DNA of 64,000 nt from Alphaproteobacteria bacterium (lineage in GTDB: Bacteria > Pseudomonadota > Alphaproteobacteria > Micavibrionales > UBA2020). Under the pieces are notes generated by a model. That model was given only the letters and a program-made list of their open reading frames with translations, did no database searches and was not told the origin of the DNA. The position numbers and the translations under genes were made by a program. The stretch is from assembly GCA_025934695.1 (NCBI GenBank), contig JAICWS010000001.1, forward strand, positions 897,301 to 961,300. Reading direction: 5' to 3'. Positions 1 through 7,984 of the stretch are shown one piece after another. Position 1 is the first letter of the stretch. Every line of letters starts with the position of its first letter.

Positions 1-287
1 CGGATTGCACGCAGGCGCTGGCCCGCTGGAACGACAGCCTGTCGAAGTCTTTCCACGACGTGGCCGAGCGCGGCCAAGGGCAGATCATCGACCCGCAATA
101 CCTGGGCGCGCACAAGGATCTCGTGAATGCCGTCGATTTCATCAAACAGGATCTGGCTGCGAATGGCGCGCCGTCGGCGCAGGCCGCGGCCGCCGTCGAC
201 AAGGCGCTGAAAGACGCGTCGCCCGTCGCGCAATCCATCGCGGCACAGGCGGAAGCGCTGTCGAAGACGCCGAAAGTGCTCAGGTAA
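1..287 (+). CDS. C-terminal end of an unknown protein, cut by the window edge
   Basis: The reading frame is open from base 3 and ends in TAA at 285-287, so the last 94 residues of a longer protein are visible. The segment is rich in Ala, Gln, Lys and Asp and reads as amphipathic helix, for example around 'VDFIKQDLAANG'. No catalytic or binding motif is visible and I do not recognise the family. It converges on the frameshifted gene that ends at 294, leaving only 6 bases between the two stops. A start inside the window (GTG at 60) is possible, but coding character continues upstream of it. Confidence 0.5.
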   Translation, partial: DCTQALARWNDSLSKSFHDVAERGQGQIIDPQYLGAHKDLVNAVDFIKQDLAANGAPSAQAAAAVDKALKDASPVAQSIAAQAEALSKTPKVLR

Positions 288-293
288 TTCTGA

Positions 294-783
294 TCAGAGT
301 TTCGGCGCGCCGAATTTGAAAGAGTTCAGCACCTGCTCCATGTCCTTTTGCCCCTGCACCGTCACAAGATACACATAGCCATTGTGCGCGGCGTAATAAT
401 TTGCCGATGCATCCAGAGGGCCGCCGCCAGTATTCGTGATAAAGCTCCCGTTCCATTCTTTCGTCGCTGCCTTGTTTTGTATGGGAAGGCCAAGGAATGT
501 GCCTTTCGCGGGCGGCGAGAATTTTGCCGCCGGGATCACGTACACGACGACTTCGCAGGACAGTGTCTTGACCGGACCGGGCGTCAAGCAGACGTCGGTT
601 ACCGAGGCCAGCCCCCTTCGTCCTGAACTCCGTATTCACATCGGCATATGCGAGCCAGGCCGCCGGATAGGAAAAAGTGATGCCGTATTTCTGACTGGCA
701 TAGTCCGTCCACCCCGCATCGGCCGCAAATGCGCGCGTTGCCAAAAGCAGAAACAGCGAAACGAAAATGGCGGCGAGTCTCAT
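294..783 (-). pseudogene. Secreted protein gene with a frameshift (or an assembly error)
   Basis: The 5' part encodes a Sec signal peptide ('MRLAAIFVSLFLLLATRAFA') followed by 'WTDYASQKYGITFSYPAAW', an opening typical of small PsbP-like exported proteins. The frame breaks near the five-C run at 612-616 (GGGGG on the coding strand). Removing one G joins it to a second frame that continues 'LASVTDVCLTPGPVKTLSC' and runs to 'LNSFKFGAPKL' at 294. The repaired protein has about 162 residues. The two halves fit at the homopolymer without gap or overlap. Either the gene is recently broken or the assembly has one extra base. Function unknown; I infer a periplasmic protein. Confidence 0.65.
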
Positions 784-985
784 TGAGCGGCTCCATCGTG
801 CTCCTTTATCACTCGCAGAACGGGAGGGATTTGTAAATGAGACGCGGGGGCTGTTACCGCCGCATGGAGACGCGCATGCGGCCGTTCCACAAATGGATAT
901 GGCAAGGGGTGCCCCCGCGCGCGCCGGTTTGCCCGCGCCTGAATGGTAATATCAACTGGATGTGGATATACATGAGACGCGCTCC

Positions 986-1918
986 CTATGCCGCGAGCGT
1001 CGGGAGCGCGGGTTTGACCGCGGGTGCCTTGAAGATCGCATTGAGGGGCGAAAAATCATAGCTCGAGGTGGCCTTGAGCTTTGCCATCACATCGGGGAAA
1101 TACTGGCGCAGCAGCGGCGCGACCTCTTCCGCGACCGCGCGCACGCGGGCATGGTCGTAGGGCGGCAGGCTGGGCACAGCACTGCGCGGACGGACGGCGC
1201 CCGGCGACACGGCAGACGGTTCGGCCACGAAGCCGGCGGTCTTTTCGCGGTAAAACCGGTCTTCCGCTTCGAGCAATTTGCCCAATGTCTCGGCCATGTT
1301 GCGCGGCTGGATGCCGCGGGAGATGATATCTTCGAATGCTCGCGCCATCAGCGCAATGCCTTCGTCGAGCGGGATCGGGCGCGCGCTGTCGCCGTCGACG
1401 ATGGTGATGCTGCTGCGTGCACGGCGGCCCATCTGCATCAGCACGGCCTGCAGGTATTCTTCCCCGCAACCGTTCGAATACTCCCAGCCTTTCATCATCG
1501 CCATGTTGGTGATTTTCTCGTCGATGAGCGGCACCCACATGCCCATGAAGTCGTTCGGACCCCAGTGGACGCCGGTGCCGTAGGCGCGATAGAGCGCGCC
1601 ATCGAATTCCGCGGGCGCGATGACCGCCCCGCCCTTCTGCGCCCAGGCCTCCGCGCCCTTCACGCCCCGCGCCATATTAGGCTCGATCACCTCGCGCAGG
1701 AATAGGGCGCGGTCCAGCTTCGCCTCCTCCTGCGAGCGGAAGCCGTGGCGGTCCATGAAGGCGTAGAGTTCGGGACCGCTGGTGATGGGCACGCTGACGT
1801 AAGTGATGTTCTTCGCCTTGATCGTGGCAAAGGCGGCCAGCGCGAACTGGGCCTGAAGCTTGTTCTCTTCAGGGACAGCAGCATTGCGCTCAAAAATCTC
1901 GCGGGTCTGGGTTGGCAT
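986..1918 (-). CDS. DUF4406 / nucleoside 2-deoxyribosyltransferase-like protein
   Basis: 310 residues, cytosolic (no signal or membrane segment). An early strand 'YVSVPITSGPELYAFMDRHG' (about residues 40-59) is followed by 'GGAVIAPAEFD' and by 'KGWEYSNGCGEEYLQAVLM' near residues 143-161. This order (a P-[IM]-[TS] strand, a 'V..P' strand, then 'GW..S.G...E...A') is the layout of DUF4406-like members of the nucleoside 2-deoxyribosyltransferase superfamily, where the late Glu acts at the sugar. The C-terminal 150 residues match nothing I know. No clear Shine-Dalgarno precedes the ATG; a TATAGT hexamer lies about 10 bases upstream, so a very short leader is possible. Family assignment is by motif only; substrate unknown. 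Confidence 0.55.
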   Translation of the reverse strand: MPTQTREIFERNAAVPEENKLQAQFALAAFATIKAKNITYVSVPITSGPELYAFMDRHGFRSQEEAKLDRALFLREVIEPNMARGVKGAEAWAQKGGAVIAPAEFDGALYRAYGTGVHWGPNDFMGMWVPLIDEKITNMAMMKGWEYSNGCGEEYLQAVLMQMGRRARSSITIVDGDSARPIPLDEGIALMARAFEDIISRGIQPRNMAETLGKLLEAEDRFYREKTAGFVAEPSAVSPGAVRPRSAVPSLPPYDHARVRAVAEEVAPLLRQYFPDVMAKLKATSSYDFSPLNAIFKAPAVKPALPTLAA

Positions 1919-2057
1919 TAATCATACTATATCAGTAGGAAATAGATTCGGGCGGAAATTCGCATGAAGCGGCGCTAGCGCTTTCTAATAGCTGAATTTT
2001 ATATTTAACATAACGTTTAGCACGTTCAACTCGTGCGCCACATTCAATCCCACAGCG

Positions 2058-2169
2058 TCACCCCGGCGAAGGCCGGGGTCCACGGACTTGCACGAACGGC
2101 TTGGAACTGGCAGCTATCAGTTACGCTGAAAAGATGTAGTCCGTGGACCCCGGTATTCGCCGGGGTGGC
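2058..2169. repeat. Paired extragenic palindrome (REP/BIME-like)
   Basis: 'CACCCCGGCGAAGGCCGGGG' followed by TCCACGGAC (about 2060-2087) faces an inverted copy, GTCCGTGGACCCCGG...CCGGGGTGGCA (2139-2169), across about 50 bases. Each arm also folds on itself (CCCCGGC/GCCGGGG). It lies just past the stop of the Sel1 gene and before the start of the DUF4406-like gene. Relatives of the same CACCCC...GGGGTCCA core occur at 25101-25123 and 32095-32117. It may act as a terminator or mRNA-stabilising structure; that role is inferred. Confidence 0.75.
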
Positions 2170-2198
2170 ACTGAGGAGTTGAGTGCAGAAAAAAGCTC

Positions 2199-3020
2199 CT
2201 ACCGCGTCGGTTTCGCCGGAGCCTTATAGAGGGTCGGCTTCCAGGTGCTGATACGCTTGTCCGCCATTTCCTTGTCGCCGGAGGACAGTTCACCCGCCGC
2301 CTTGTCGCGCGCGGCGGCGGCATCGGGCTGTTTCTGGTTCGCAGCGAGGCTGAACCAGACATAGGCTTCCGTATTGTCTTTCTTCACGCCTTCGCCCGCC
2401 GCATAGGCGAGGCCAAGATGATATTGCGCGTCGGCCTGGCCCTGCTCCGCCGCCTGGCGGAAGAGCTTCGCCGCTTCCTCGTGGCTTTGGCCGACGCCGT
2501 GGCCTTCGGCGTACAGCATGCCGAGAAAATATTCTCCATCCGGATCGCCCGCGGCGGCGGCCTTGTTTTCGAACAGGGCGGCAGCTTCGTAATCCGGGCG
2601 TTTCATGCCGAGGCGCAGGGCATACATCTCGCCAAGCCAGGCCTGCGCGGGCGCATAGCCTTTCTGTGCGGCCTTGCGGTACCAGGCGAGCGCCGTGACC
2701 CTGTCGCGCGGCACGCCGATGCCCTGCCGGGTCAGCTCTCCCATGCGGAACTGCGCATAGACCTGGTCCTGCAGTGCGGCCTTGCGGTACCAGACCGCCG
2801 CTTTCTTCGGATCGGCCGGTACGCCCTGCCCATTCTCGTAGAGGCTGCCGATTTCGTATTGCGCATCGGCATCGCCGCCGTCAGCCAGCGGTTGCCAAGC
2901 CTTCATCGCAGCCGCGTAATCGCCGCGCGAATAGGCGGTCGCGGCGTCCAGGCTCCCGGCGCCGAAAGCGGACGCGGAGAACAGCAATAGCGCGCAGGCG
3001 AGAGGGAAAACGGGTTTCAC
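2199..3020 (-). CDS. Secreted Sel1-repeat (TPR-like) protein
   Basis: Read from GTG at 3020, with AAAAAGGGG about 7 bases upstream, the product has 273 residues. An N-terminal signal peptide ('PVFPLACALLLFSASAFGAG') is followed by five or six 36-residue Sel1 repeats, visible as 'AQYEIGSLYENGQGV', 'WYRKAAQKGYAPAQAWLG', 'EYFLGMLYAEGHGV' and 'AQYHLGLAYAAGEGV'. Sel1 solenoids mediate protein-protein contacts, often in the envelope or host-interaction pathways. An upstream in-frame start at 3113 would put 31 charged residues before the signal peptide and is less likely. The C-terminus 'WKPTLYKAPAKPTR' resembles tails of other proteins in this window. Periplasmic location is inferred; partner unknown. 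Confidence 0.8.
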   Translation of the reverse strand: MKPVFPLACALLLFSASAFGAGSLDAATAYSRGDYAAAMKAWQPLADGGDADAQYEIGSLYENGQGVPADPKKAAVWYRKAALQDQVYAQFRMGELTRQGIGVPRDRVTALAWYRKAAQKGYAPAQAWLGEMYALRLGMKRPDYEAAALFENKAAAAGDPDGEYFLGMLYAEGHGVGQSHEEAAKLFRQAAEQGQADAQYHLGLAYAAGEGVKKDNTEAYVWFSLAANQKQPDAAAARDKAAGELSSGDKEMADKRISTWKPTLYKAPAKPTR

Positions 3021-3143
3021 GACAATCCCCTTTTTCGGATGAGATAAACACCGCTTTAAAATTACCGCATTTGACCGCGCCCGTATATCCCCAAAAACTG
3101 GCGCATTTTCCAAAGCTCATCTGGCGACGTTATTTTCATCACG

Positions 3144-3285
3144 AATGAATTCTTTCCTGCGCCGCAGGCATTTAAGAAACCCACAGATGGACACGGATGA
3201 ACAGGATAAGAAAGAATATCCGTGTCTATCTGTGTCCATCTGTGGGTTGAATTCTTTAGAAAGAGGATGCCTGCGGCGCTTTCCT
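3144..3285. repeat. Composite inverted repeat containing CCACAGATGGACACGGAT
   Basis: Three nested complementary pairs are visible: GCGCCGCAGGCAT at 3159-3171 with 3267-3279, ACCCACAGATGGACAC at 3179-3194 with 3232-3247, and ACACGGAT at 3191-3198 with 3218-3225. The right arm carries an additional AGACAC-type unit (CGTGTCTATCTGTGTCC), so the CACAGATGGACACGG motif is partly tandem. The element fills the gap between the Sel1 gene (5' end at 3020) and the 3' end of the ankyrin cluster at 3290. It would form a long hairpin in DNA or RNA. Identity unknown; it could be a small non-autonomous element. Confidence 0.75.
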
Positions 3286-3289
3286 GTCT

Positions 3290-3607
3290 TCACCGCGGCG
3301 CGAAATGCCAGGCGATGTCCATCGCGAGAATGCTCGTCAGGATGGTCGAGATAAAGGCGGCGATGTAAAGCGCGGCGAAGGCGAATTCCTGACGCTCGGC
3401 CGCCAGATGCTTCTGGATATAAACACCGGCGCGCCGCCCCGCCGTGTACCAGAAACCGCAGCCCGCGGCGCCAATACCCACGCCGGCCACAAAACCGGCC
3501 AGCATGCCGCTCACCCCGCCTTTCATGCCCGCCATGACGCCAGCGCCCAGCGGCGAGGTAAAGGACATCAGCAGGATCAAAAGCCAAAGGGTAAACGCGC
3601 CGCGCAT
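3290..3607 (-). CDS. Small membrane protein, unknown
   Basis: 105 residues with an N-terminal hydrophobic stretch ('FTLWLLILLMSF'), a Gly/Met-rich hydrophobic middle ('GAGVMAGMKGGVSGMLAGF') and a third hydrophobic stretch near 'LYIAAFISTILTSILAM'. That suggests three membrane passes. It starts one base after the stop of the ankyrin gene at 3609, so it is almost certainly translated from the same transcript as the last gene of the ankyrin operon. No family recognised. A membrane partner for the ankyrin proteins is a reasonable guess, not shown. Confidence 0.65.
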   Translation of the reverse strand: MRGAFTLWLLILLMSFTSPLGAGVMAGMKGGVSGMLAGFVAGVGIGAAGCGFWYTAGRRAGVYIQKHLAAERQEFAFAALYIAAFISTILTSILAMDIAWHFAPR

Positions 3608-3608
3608 G

Positions 3609-4634
3609 TCAGGCAGGCGTTTTCTTGAAGGACAGGGGCTTGCGGACTTTCACCGCGGCGGCCACACCATGATGCGCCTTTGCTGCATCCTGCTCCACGG
3701 CATGCACGTGCCGCTTGCGCGCCTCCGCATCGATCAGGCCGATCATGACGGCATCTTCCGCGAGTTCGGCAATCCTGCGGGCGTCCATGCCGTCGTGGAC
3801 GCCGCCCTGCCAGCGCGTGTCGATAGCGGCGCCGTGGTCGAGCAGCACCTTGGCGGCTTTGGCGGCTTTGGCGAAAGCCGCCGACATCAGCGGCGTCACC
3901 TTTGATTCATTCGGCACGCCGTCGACGGCGATGCCGCGGCGCAGCAGTTCTTCGGTCGCATAGGCGTTGTCGGCGGCCGCCGCCGCATAAACGGGCGTCA
4001 GTTTCTGCGCATTGACAAAGTGGATGTCGGCGCCCTTGCCGAGCAAGTAATCGAAGCAGTCGTTATGGTGCGTCGACAAGGCCGAGGCGAGCGGTGTCTC
4101 GCCGCTCGCGGCGGACTGGTCGACTGTCGCGCCGAATTCCTCGATCAGCATTTGCAGGATGGGCAACTGCCCGCCGCGCGCGGCCGCGATGACGGCGGGC
4201 GGATCGGTCGAGGGAAAAAGCGGGGACTGCGACGCCTTATGTTCGAGCAGCAGGCGCGTGAACTCCTTGTCCCCGTAGGAGATCGCCAGGCCCAGCGGCG
4301 AGATATCCGTGTCGATCAGCTTGTCGGGATTGGCGCCGCGCCGCAGCAGGACCGCCGCCGCATCCATGTGCAGATTGGCCATGCAGGCGCCCAGGGGCGT
4401 GGACGGAAGATTGGACAGCGCGTCCTTGTCGGCGCCCGCGTCGATCAGGTTTTCGATGGCCTTGATGTTGCCGAGGCCGCAGGCGACGTGCAGCGCCGTT
4501 TCGCCGGTACCGTTCTTCGCGTCGATATCGACGCCCGCCTCTTTCAGCTCTTTGAGCCGCACGGGATCGGACGAGGCCGCGGCGACGAGATTGTGCATGG
4601 CCTTTTCCGCTTCGAAATCGACCGCCTTATCCAT
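3609..4634 (-). CDS. Ankyrin-repeat protein
   Basis: 341 residues with no signal peptide. About eight ankyrin repeats run through most of it, with the signature 'G.TALHVA...G....I..LI.AGAD' clear near residues 43-70 and further copies such as 'TPLASALSTHHNDCFDYLL' and 'TPLMSAAFAKAAKAAKVLL'. The last 60 residues are a charged, His/Ala-rich tail ending 'VRKPLSFKKTPA'. Its start overlaps the 3' end of the next ankyrin gene by 8 bases, which implies coupled translation. Ankyrin stacks bind other proteins; the partner is not evident. The tail motif recurs in unrelated proteins in this window (see findings). Confidence 0.85.
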   Translation of the reverse strand: MDKAVDFEAEKAMHNLVAAASSDPVRLKELKEAGVDIDAKNGTGETALHVACGLGNIKAIENLIDAGADKDALSNLPSTPLGACMANLHMDAAAVLLRRGANPDKLIDTDISPLGLAISYGDKEFTRLLLEHKASQSPLFPSTDPPAVIAAARGGQLPILQMLIEEFGATVDQSAASGETPLASALSTHHNDCFDYLLGKGADIHFVNAQKLTPVYAAAAADNAYATEELLRRGIAVDGVPNESKVTPLMSAAFAKAAKAAKVLLDHGAAIDTRWQGGVHDGMDARRIAELAEDAVMIGLIDAEARKRHVHAVEQDAAKAHHGVAAAVKVRKPLSFKKTPA

Positions 4635-6003
4635 TGCGCCTTCCCGGCATCACGATGCGCAGCGGCTTTCGAACCACCTGCGGAGCGGCCAGCCCCGCCT
4701 TGACGTCGCGCGCCATCTTGTCGAGGATCAGCTCCGCCACTCCGGTGCAGGATCTTGCCTTCGCGATGTCGAGGGCGGTCTTGCCCTCGTCGTCTGCCGC
4801 CGTGTAATCGATGCCCGCGTCCAGCAGGACCTGCGCCGCCGCGCTTTTGCCACGAAAGGCGGCAAGATGCAGCGCCGTCGTGCCTTCGGACTCGCGTTTG
4901 GCGTTGATGTCGATCCCATGGCGCAACAGCGTGGGGATGATCTCGTGATCGCCGGTCCAGGCGGCCTTCATGACCGTATTGAAACCGTCCTCGCCGGTTA
5001 CCTTTGGGTCGGCGCCGCCCGCGATCAGGGCGTCGAAGGCACCGCGGTGGCGGTTCATCACGGCGACATCCAGAGGCGTCTTGCCGCTGCGATTGAGGGC
5101 GTTCAGGTCGACACCGGCATTTTTGAGGAGCGGGATGATTTCGGTGTGGCCATTCTTCGCGGCCAAGTGGGCCGCGTTTTTCTGCGACACGTTCACGAGA
5201 TGGACGTCGGCGCCGAAGCGGATCAGCAGTTTCACGATCTCCTCCTGCCCGTTTTCGGCCGCCATGAGCAGCGGATAATCGCGCGTGGGCGGACAGGTGT
5301 CCGGATTGGCGCCATGCTCCAGCAGCAGCTCGGCCAGACGCGGATTGGCGCGGTAATGCTGGATGACATAGCCCAGCGGCGTGTCTTTTCCCCAGCAGAT
5401 CGTTTCCGCCTTCGCACCTGCCTCCAGCAGCAACTGCATCGCCTCCGGGCTGTTTTCCTGGATGGACAGCATAAGCGGCGTCGCGGTCCGGCCCGGCGTC
5501 TTTTCGAAATCCTTCACCAGCTTCTTCGCAAGCTCGTTCCGCAGGCCGTCAATGTCGCCAACCGTCACATAATTTCGCATGCGCTCGAGGGAGCCGCTTT
5601 CGATCGAGGCTTCGATCTGCGCCAGCACCTCGGACATGCCGTTCGCCTGCGCATAAGCGCGCGGCGATATGCCATCGGGACCGGGAAGATCAGGGTTCGC
5701 GCCTGCCGCGGCAAGCGCGCCGATGGCGCGCTTTTTGCCCAATTCCACGGCGGCGTAGAGCGGCGTGCGTCCCTTCTTGTCGGGCCCGTCGGGATTCGCC
5801 CCGTTTTGGATAAGAAGGTCGACAGCTTCGGCATTATCCACCTCGGCGGCCCGGACCAGCGCCGGGACGCCGTCAACCGCCGCGTTGGGGTCAGCGCCTT
5901 CCGACAGCGCCTGGCGAATGAAGGTCGTATCGTTGCCACCGTGGATGGCATCGAATAACTGCCGGGCCTTCTCGACGTCGCTGGCCGAGGTCACATTAGC
6001 CAT
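4627..6003 (-). CDS. Large ankyrin-repeat protein
   Basis: 458 residues and roughly twelve ankyrin repeats, including 'GRTPLYAAVELGKKRAIGAL', 'TPLMLSIQENSPEAMQLLL', 'AAHLAAKNGHTEIIPLL' and 'TALHLAAFRGKSAAAQVLL'. It has no signal peptide or membrane segment, so it is probably cytosolic or exported by a non-Sec route. It lies between the other two ankyrin genes, with 25 bases to the upstream gene and an 8-base overlap with the downstream one. The C-terminus 'VVRKPLRIVMPGRRNG' shares the 'RKPL' core of its neighbour's tail. No effector or enzyme domain is attached. Confidence 0.88.
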   Translation of the reverse strand: MANVTSASDVEKARQLFDAIHGGNDTTFIRQALSEGADPNAAVDGVPALVRAAEVDNAEAVDLLIQNGANPDGPDKKGRTPLYAAVELGKKRAIGALAAAGANPDLPGPDGISPRAYAQANGMSEVLAQIEASIESGSLERMRNYVTVGDIDGLRNELAKKLVKDFEKTPGRTATPLMLSIQENSPEAMQLLLEAGAKAETICWGKDTPLGYVIQHYRANPRLAELLLEHGANPDTCPPTRDYPLLMAAENGQEEIVKLLIRFGADVHLVNVSQKNAAHLAAKNGHTEIIPLLKNAGVDLNALNRSGKTPLDVAVMNRHRGAFDALIAGGADPKVTGEDGFNTVMKAAWTGDHEIIPTLLRHGIDINAKRESEGTTALHLAAFRGKSAAAQVLLDAGIDYTAADDEGKTALDIAKARSCTGVAELILDKMARDVKAGLAAPQVVRKPLRIVMPGRRNG

Positions 6004-6028
6004 TGGGACTCTCTTTCACCCGTGCAAA

Positions 6029-6577
6029 TCATCCAAGACCCATTTCTTTGGGCCGCTTTCGCTGCGCGGGCTCATCATTCGCGTAGATAGTGACGGTGCG
6101 CGCCACCATGTCGCGGATGTTCTGGTGGATTTTCGTGATCGTATCGAGGCCGAGGCGCGCCTCGCGCTCTTCCGCCCATTGCCACATCAGGTCGCCGAGC
6201 GCGCGGTTGCCTTCGGCGCTTGCGCACATCATGGCGTCGCGGTTCGCGTTGTTCTGCCTGAGGATATTCGCGCCCGCGTCGACGATCGCCTTCGCGCTTT
6301 CGCGGTCGTTCGACAGGGCGGTCATCATCAGCGCCGTGTCGCCGCCGCGCCGCGCATAGTCGGGGTCCGCGCCCTTGTCGAGCAGCGCTTTCGTCACCTG
6401 CGGCTGGAAGTACAGCGCCGCCACGATCAGCGGCGAATTTCGAGCCTCGTCGCGCACGCCGTTCGGGTCGGCGCCCTGGTCGAGGGCTTCGAGCGCGCGT
6501 TTGGTCCAGCCTTTGCGAAGCGCCTCGAACAGCGCGTCGGTGGCCTTTGTACTGAAAATCTGTTCCTGCTTAACCAT
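6029..6577 (-). CDS. Short ankyrin-repeat protein
   Basis: 182 residues, first gene of the ankyrin operon. Four ankyrin repeats are visible, for example 'LDQGADPNGVRDEARNSPLI' and 'LLDKGADPDYARRGGDTALM'. After residue 120 come helices rich in Glu/Arg and then 'IHQNIRDMVARTVTIYAND'. It ends 'KRPKEMGLG'. The leader contains GGGAGACAACG just before the ATG. The three ankyrin genes and the small membrane gene share strand and spacing, so they probably form one transcript. Role unknown. Confidence 0.82.
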   Translation of the reverse strand: MVKQEQIFSTKATDALFEALRKGWTKRALEALDQGADPNGVRDEARNSPLIVAALYFQPQVTKALLDKGADPDYARRGGDTALMMTALSNDRESAKAIVDAGANILRQNNANRDAMMCASAEGNRALGDLMWQWAEEREARLGLDTITKIHQNIRDMVARTVTIYANDEPAQRKRPKEMGLG

Positions 6578-6716
6578 CGTTGTCTCCCGCGTTGCGAGAG
6601 GGACGCGGACGGCTTCCTAGGGGCAGAAATGCCCCGGTTATTTTTGCGCCGCCTTGGATCCCTCGTGGTATTTAAATACCGCTTTTATAGTTTAATCGAT
6701 AATATCAATGATTATG

Positions 6717-6722
6717 TATAAT
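6717..6722 (+). promoter_or_regulatory. Probable -10 element for the Sel1-like gene
   Basis: A perfect TATAAT hexamer in an AT-rich stretch (6690-6725), about 60 bases before the GTG start at 6783 and divergent from the ankyrin operon. No convincing -35 hexamer is seen at the right distance, so an activator may be involved, or the match may be chance in AT-rich DNA. Confidence 0.4.
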
Positions 6723-6782
6723 GTCAAACGGGAACTCGCACGCATAATCAAAGCGTTGGCATCCGAAAGGAGCACAAAATCC

Positions 6783-7247
6783 GTGAACCTTTATCGCCCT
6801 GTTATCGCCTTGATTTTCGCCTTCCTGCTGCTCGATGCGGGCGTGCTGTTCCGCTGGCATGGCATGCAGGAGGCCGTGCCGAAAATCCGCACCATGATGC
6901 CGCCGCTTTCACCGGCGGTGGAGGCGTCGCATGCGCGGGATATGTGCCTGAGCACCCAGCCGGTCTGGGAGAACGGGCGGACGCAGATGGATTACTGCAT
7001 GATCTCCGCCGGCAAGGGCGACCCGCAGGCGCAGTCCGTGGTGGCGCAGTTTTATCTCAACGGCACGACCGACGACAGCCAGGCGCAGGCGTATCGCTGG
7101 CTGCGCGCCGCCGCCGAAAACCGCCGCGACCGCTCGGCCGCAGCCATGGCGCGCCTGCGCCTGAAGGAGCTTGTCCGGCAGCTCGACCCCGAAACGCTGC
7201 AGCGCGCCAAGGACCTCGCGGAACGCGAAATCCCCGGCGTCGAATGA
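6783..7247 (+). CDS. Membrane-anchored Sel1-like protein
   Basis: Read from GTG at 6783, with AAAGGAG 10 bases upstream, the product has 154 residues. A single N-terminal hydrophobic helix ('RPVIALIFAFLLLDAGVLF') acts as signal anchor. A soluble part follows with two Cys ('ARDMCLST', 'MDYCMISAGKGDPQAQSVVAQF') and a Sel1-like repeat ending 'AQAYRWLRAAAENRRDRSAA'. A longer upstream start at 6708 adds basic residues with no ribosome-binding site. It is divergent from the ankyrin operon. Probably a periplasmic scaffold tethered to the inner membrane; function unknown. Confidence 0.72.
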   Translation: MNLYRPVIALIFAFLLLDAGVLFRWHGMQEAVPKIRTMMPPLSPAVEASHARDMCLSTQPVWENGRTQMDYCMISAGKGDPQAQSVVAQFYLNGTTDDSQAQAYRWLRAAAENRRDRSAAAMARLRLKELVRQLDPETLQRAKDLAEREIPGVE

Positions 7248-7260
7248 CGGAAATTGAGTT

Positions 7261-7977
7261 TTATGGATGCGGGTGCAGCATCTGGTGCAGGTCGTAAGAC
7301 ATCAGCGCCAGGAAACAGGTCAATCCCAGATAGAAGCCCGTGTAGAACAGCCGATGTTCCAGGGATATGCCGTAGTAAGCGGCGTTTGCGGGATCGTCGG
7401 GATTATAATGCAGCGCGCGGCGAAGATTCGGCCAGGCGAAGATCGCGATCATAATCAGCAGCGGGCTCGGCATGTAAAAGAACAGCGCCACGAGAATGGG
7501 CGCGCCCACCAGCCAGATGCGTGGCGACAGGACGGCCGAGACGCGCCCGCCGTCGAGCGGCGAGAGCGGAATTAGGTTGAACAGGTTCAGCATGAACCCC
7601 GCATAGGCCAGCGCCAGCAAAAGCTGGTCGTCGTAGGTTCGCCCGTAATAATAACAGGCGAGCGCACCGAGCGTCCCCGTGAAAGGTCCGGCGAGGCCGA
7701 CATAGGCCTCGGTCTCGACGTCGTGCGGCTGGTCCTTCATTTCGATCCAGGCGCCGACGAAGGGGATGAAGGTCGGCGCGCCCACATTCAGTCCGCGCTG
7801 CTTTGCCGCGACGAAATGGCCCATCTCATGCACGAAGATCAGGCCGATAAATCCCACCGCGTACGGCCAGCCGTACATCGAGGCATAAACCGCGATCGAC
7901 AATAGCATCGTGCCGCAGGTGAGCAGGATCGGCCCGAACTTGCCGGCCTTGAAGAGAAGAAGCAGCGCTTTAAGCAT
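7261..7977 (-). CDS. Site-2 protease-like M50 membrane metallopeptidase
   Basis: 238 residues and about six hydrophobic segments. The zinc motif HEMGH is at residues 50-54, inside a membrane helix, and the second signature 'NLFNLIPLSPLDGGR' at 131-145 supplies the third ligand Asp142. These are the hallmarks of peptidase family M50. There is no PDZ domain, unlike RseP, so it belongs with the short minimal members. Such enzymes cut transmembrane segments of regulatory proteins; the substrate is not evident. It follows the DUF2167 gene by 7 bases on the same strand, so the two are likely co-transcribed. Confidence 0.85.
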   Translation of the reverse strand: MLKALLLLFKAGKFGPILLTCGTMLLSIAVYASMYGWPYAVGFIGLIFVHEMGHFVAAKQRGLNVGAPTFIPFVGAWIEMKDQPHDVETEAYVGLAGPFTGTLGALACYYYGRTYDDQLLLALAYAGFMLNLFNLIPLSPLDGGRVSAVLSPRIWLVGAPILVALFFYMPSPLLIMIAIFAWPNLRRALHYNPDDPANAAYYGISLEHRLFYTGFYLGLTCFLALMSYDLHQMLHPHP

Positions 7978-7984
7978 TCAGTCC

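Noticed and set aside
962-1705. 247-codon open frame on the plus strand
   Set aside because: It is antisense to the DUF4406-like gene, has Arg/His-rich composition typical of a GC-rich shadow frame, and no ribosome-binding site.
4309-5958. 549-codon open frame on the plus strand
   Set aside because: It lies antisense to the two ankyrin genes. The ankyrin frames carry unmistakable repeats; this one is composition noise.
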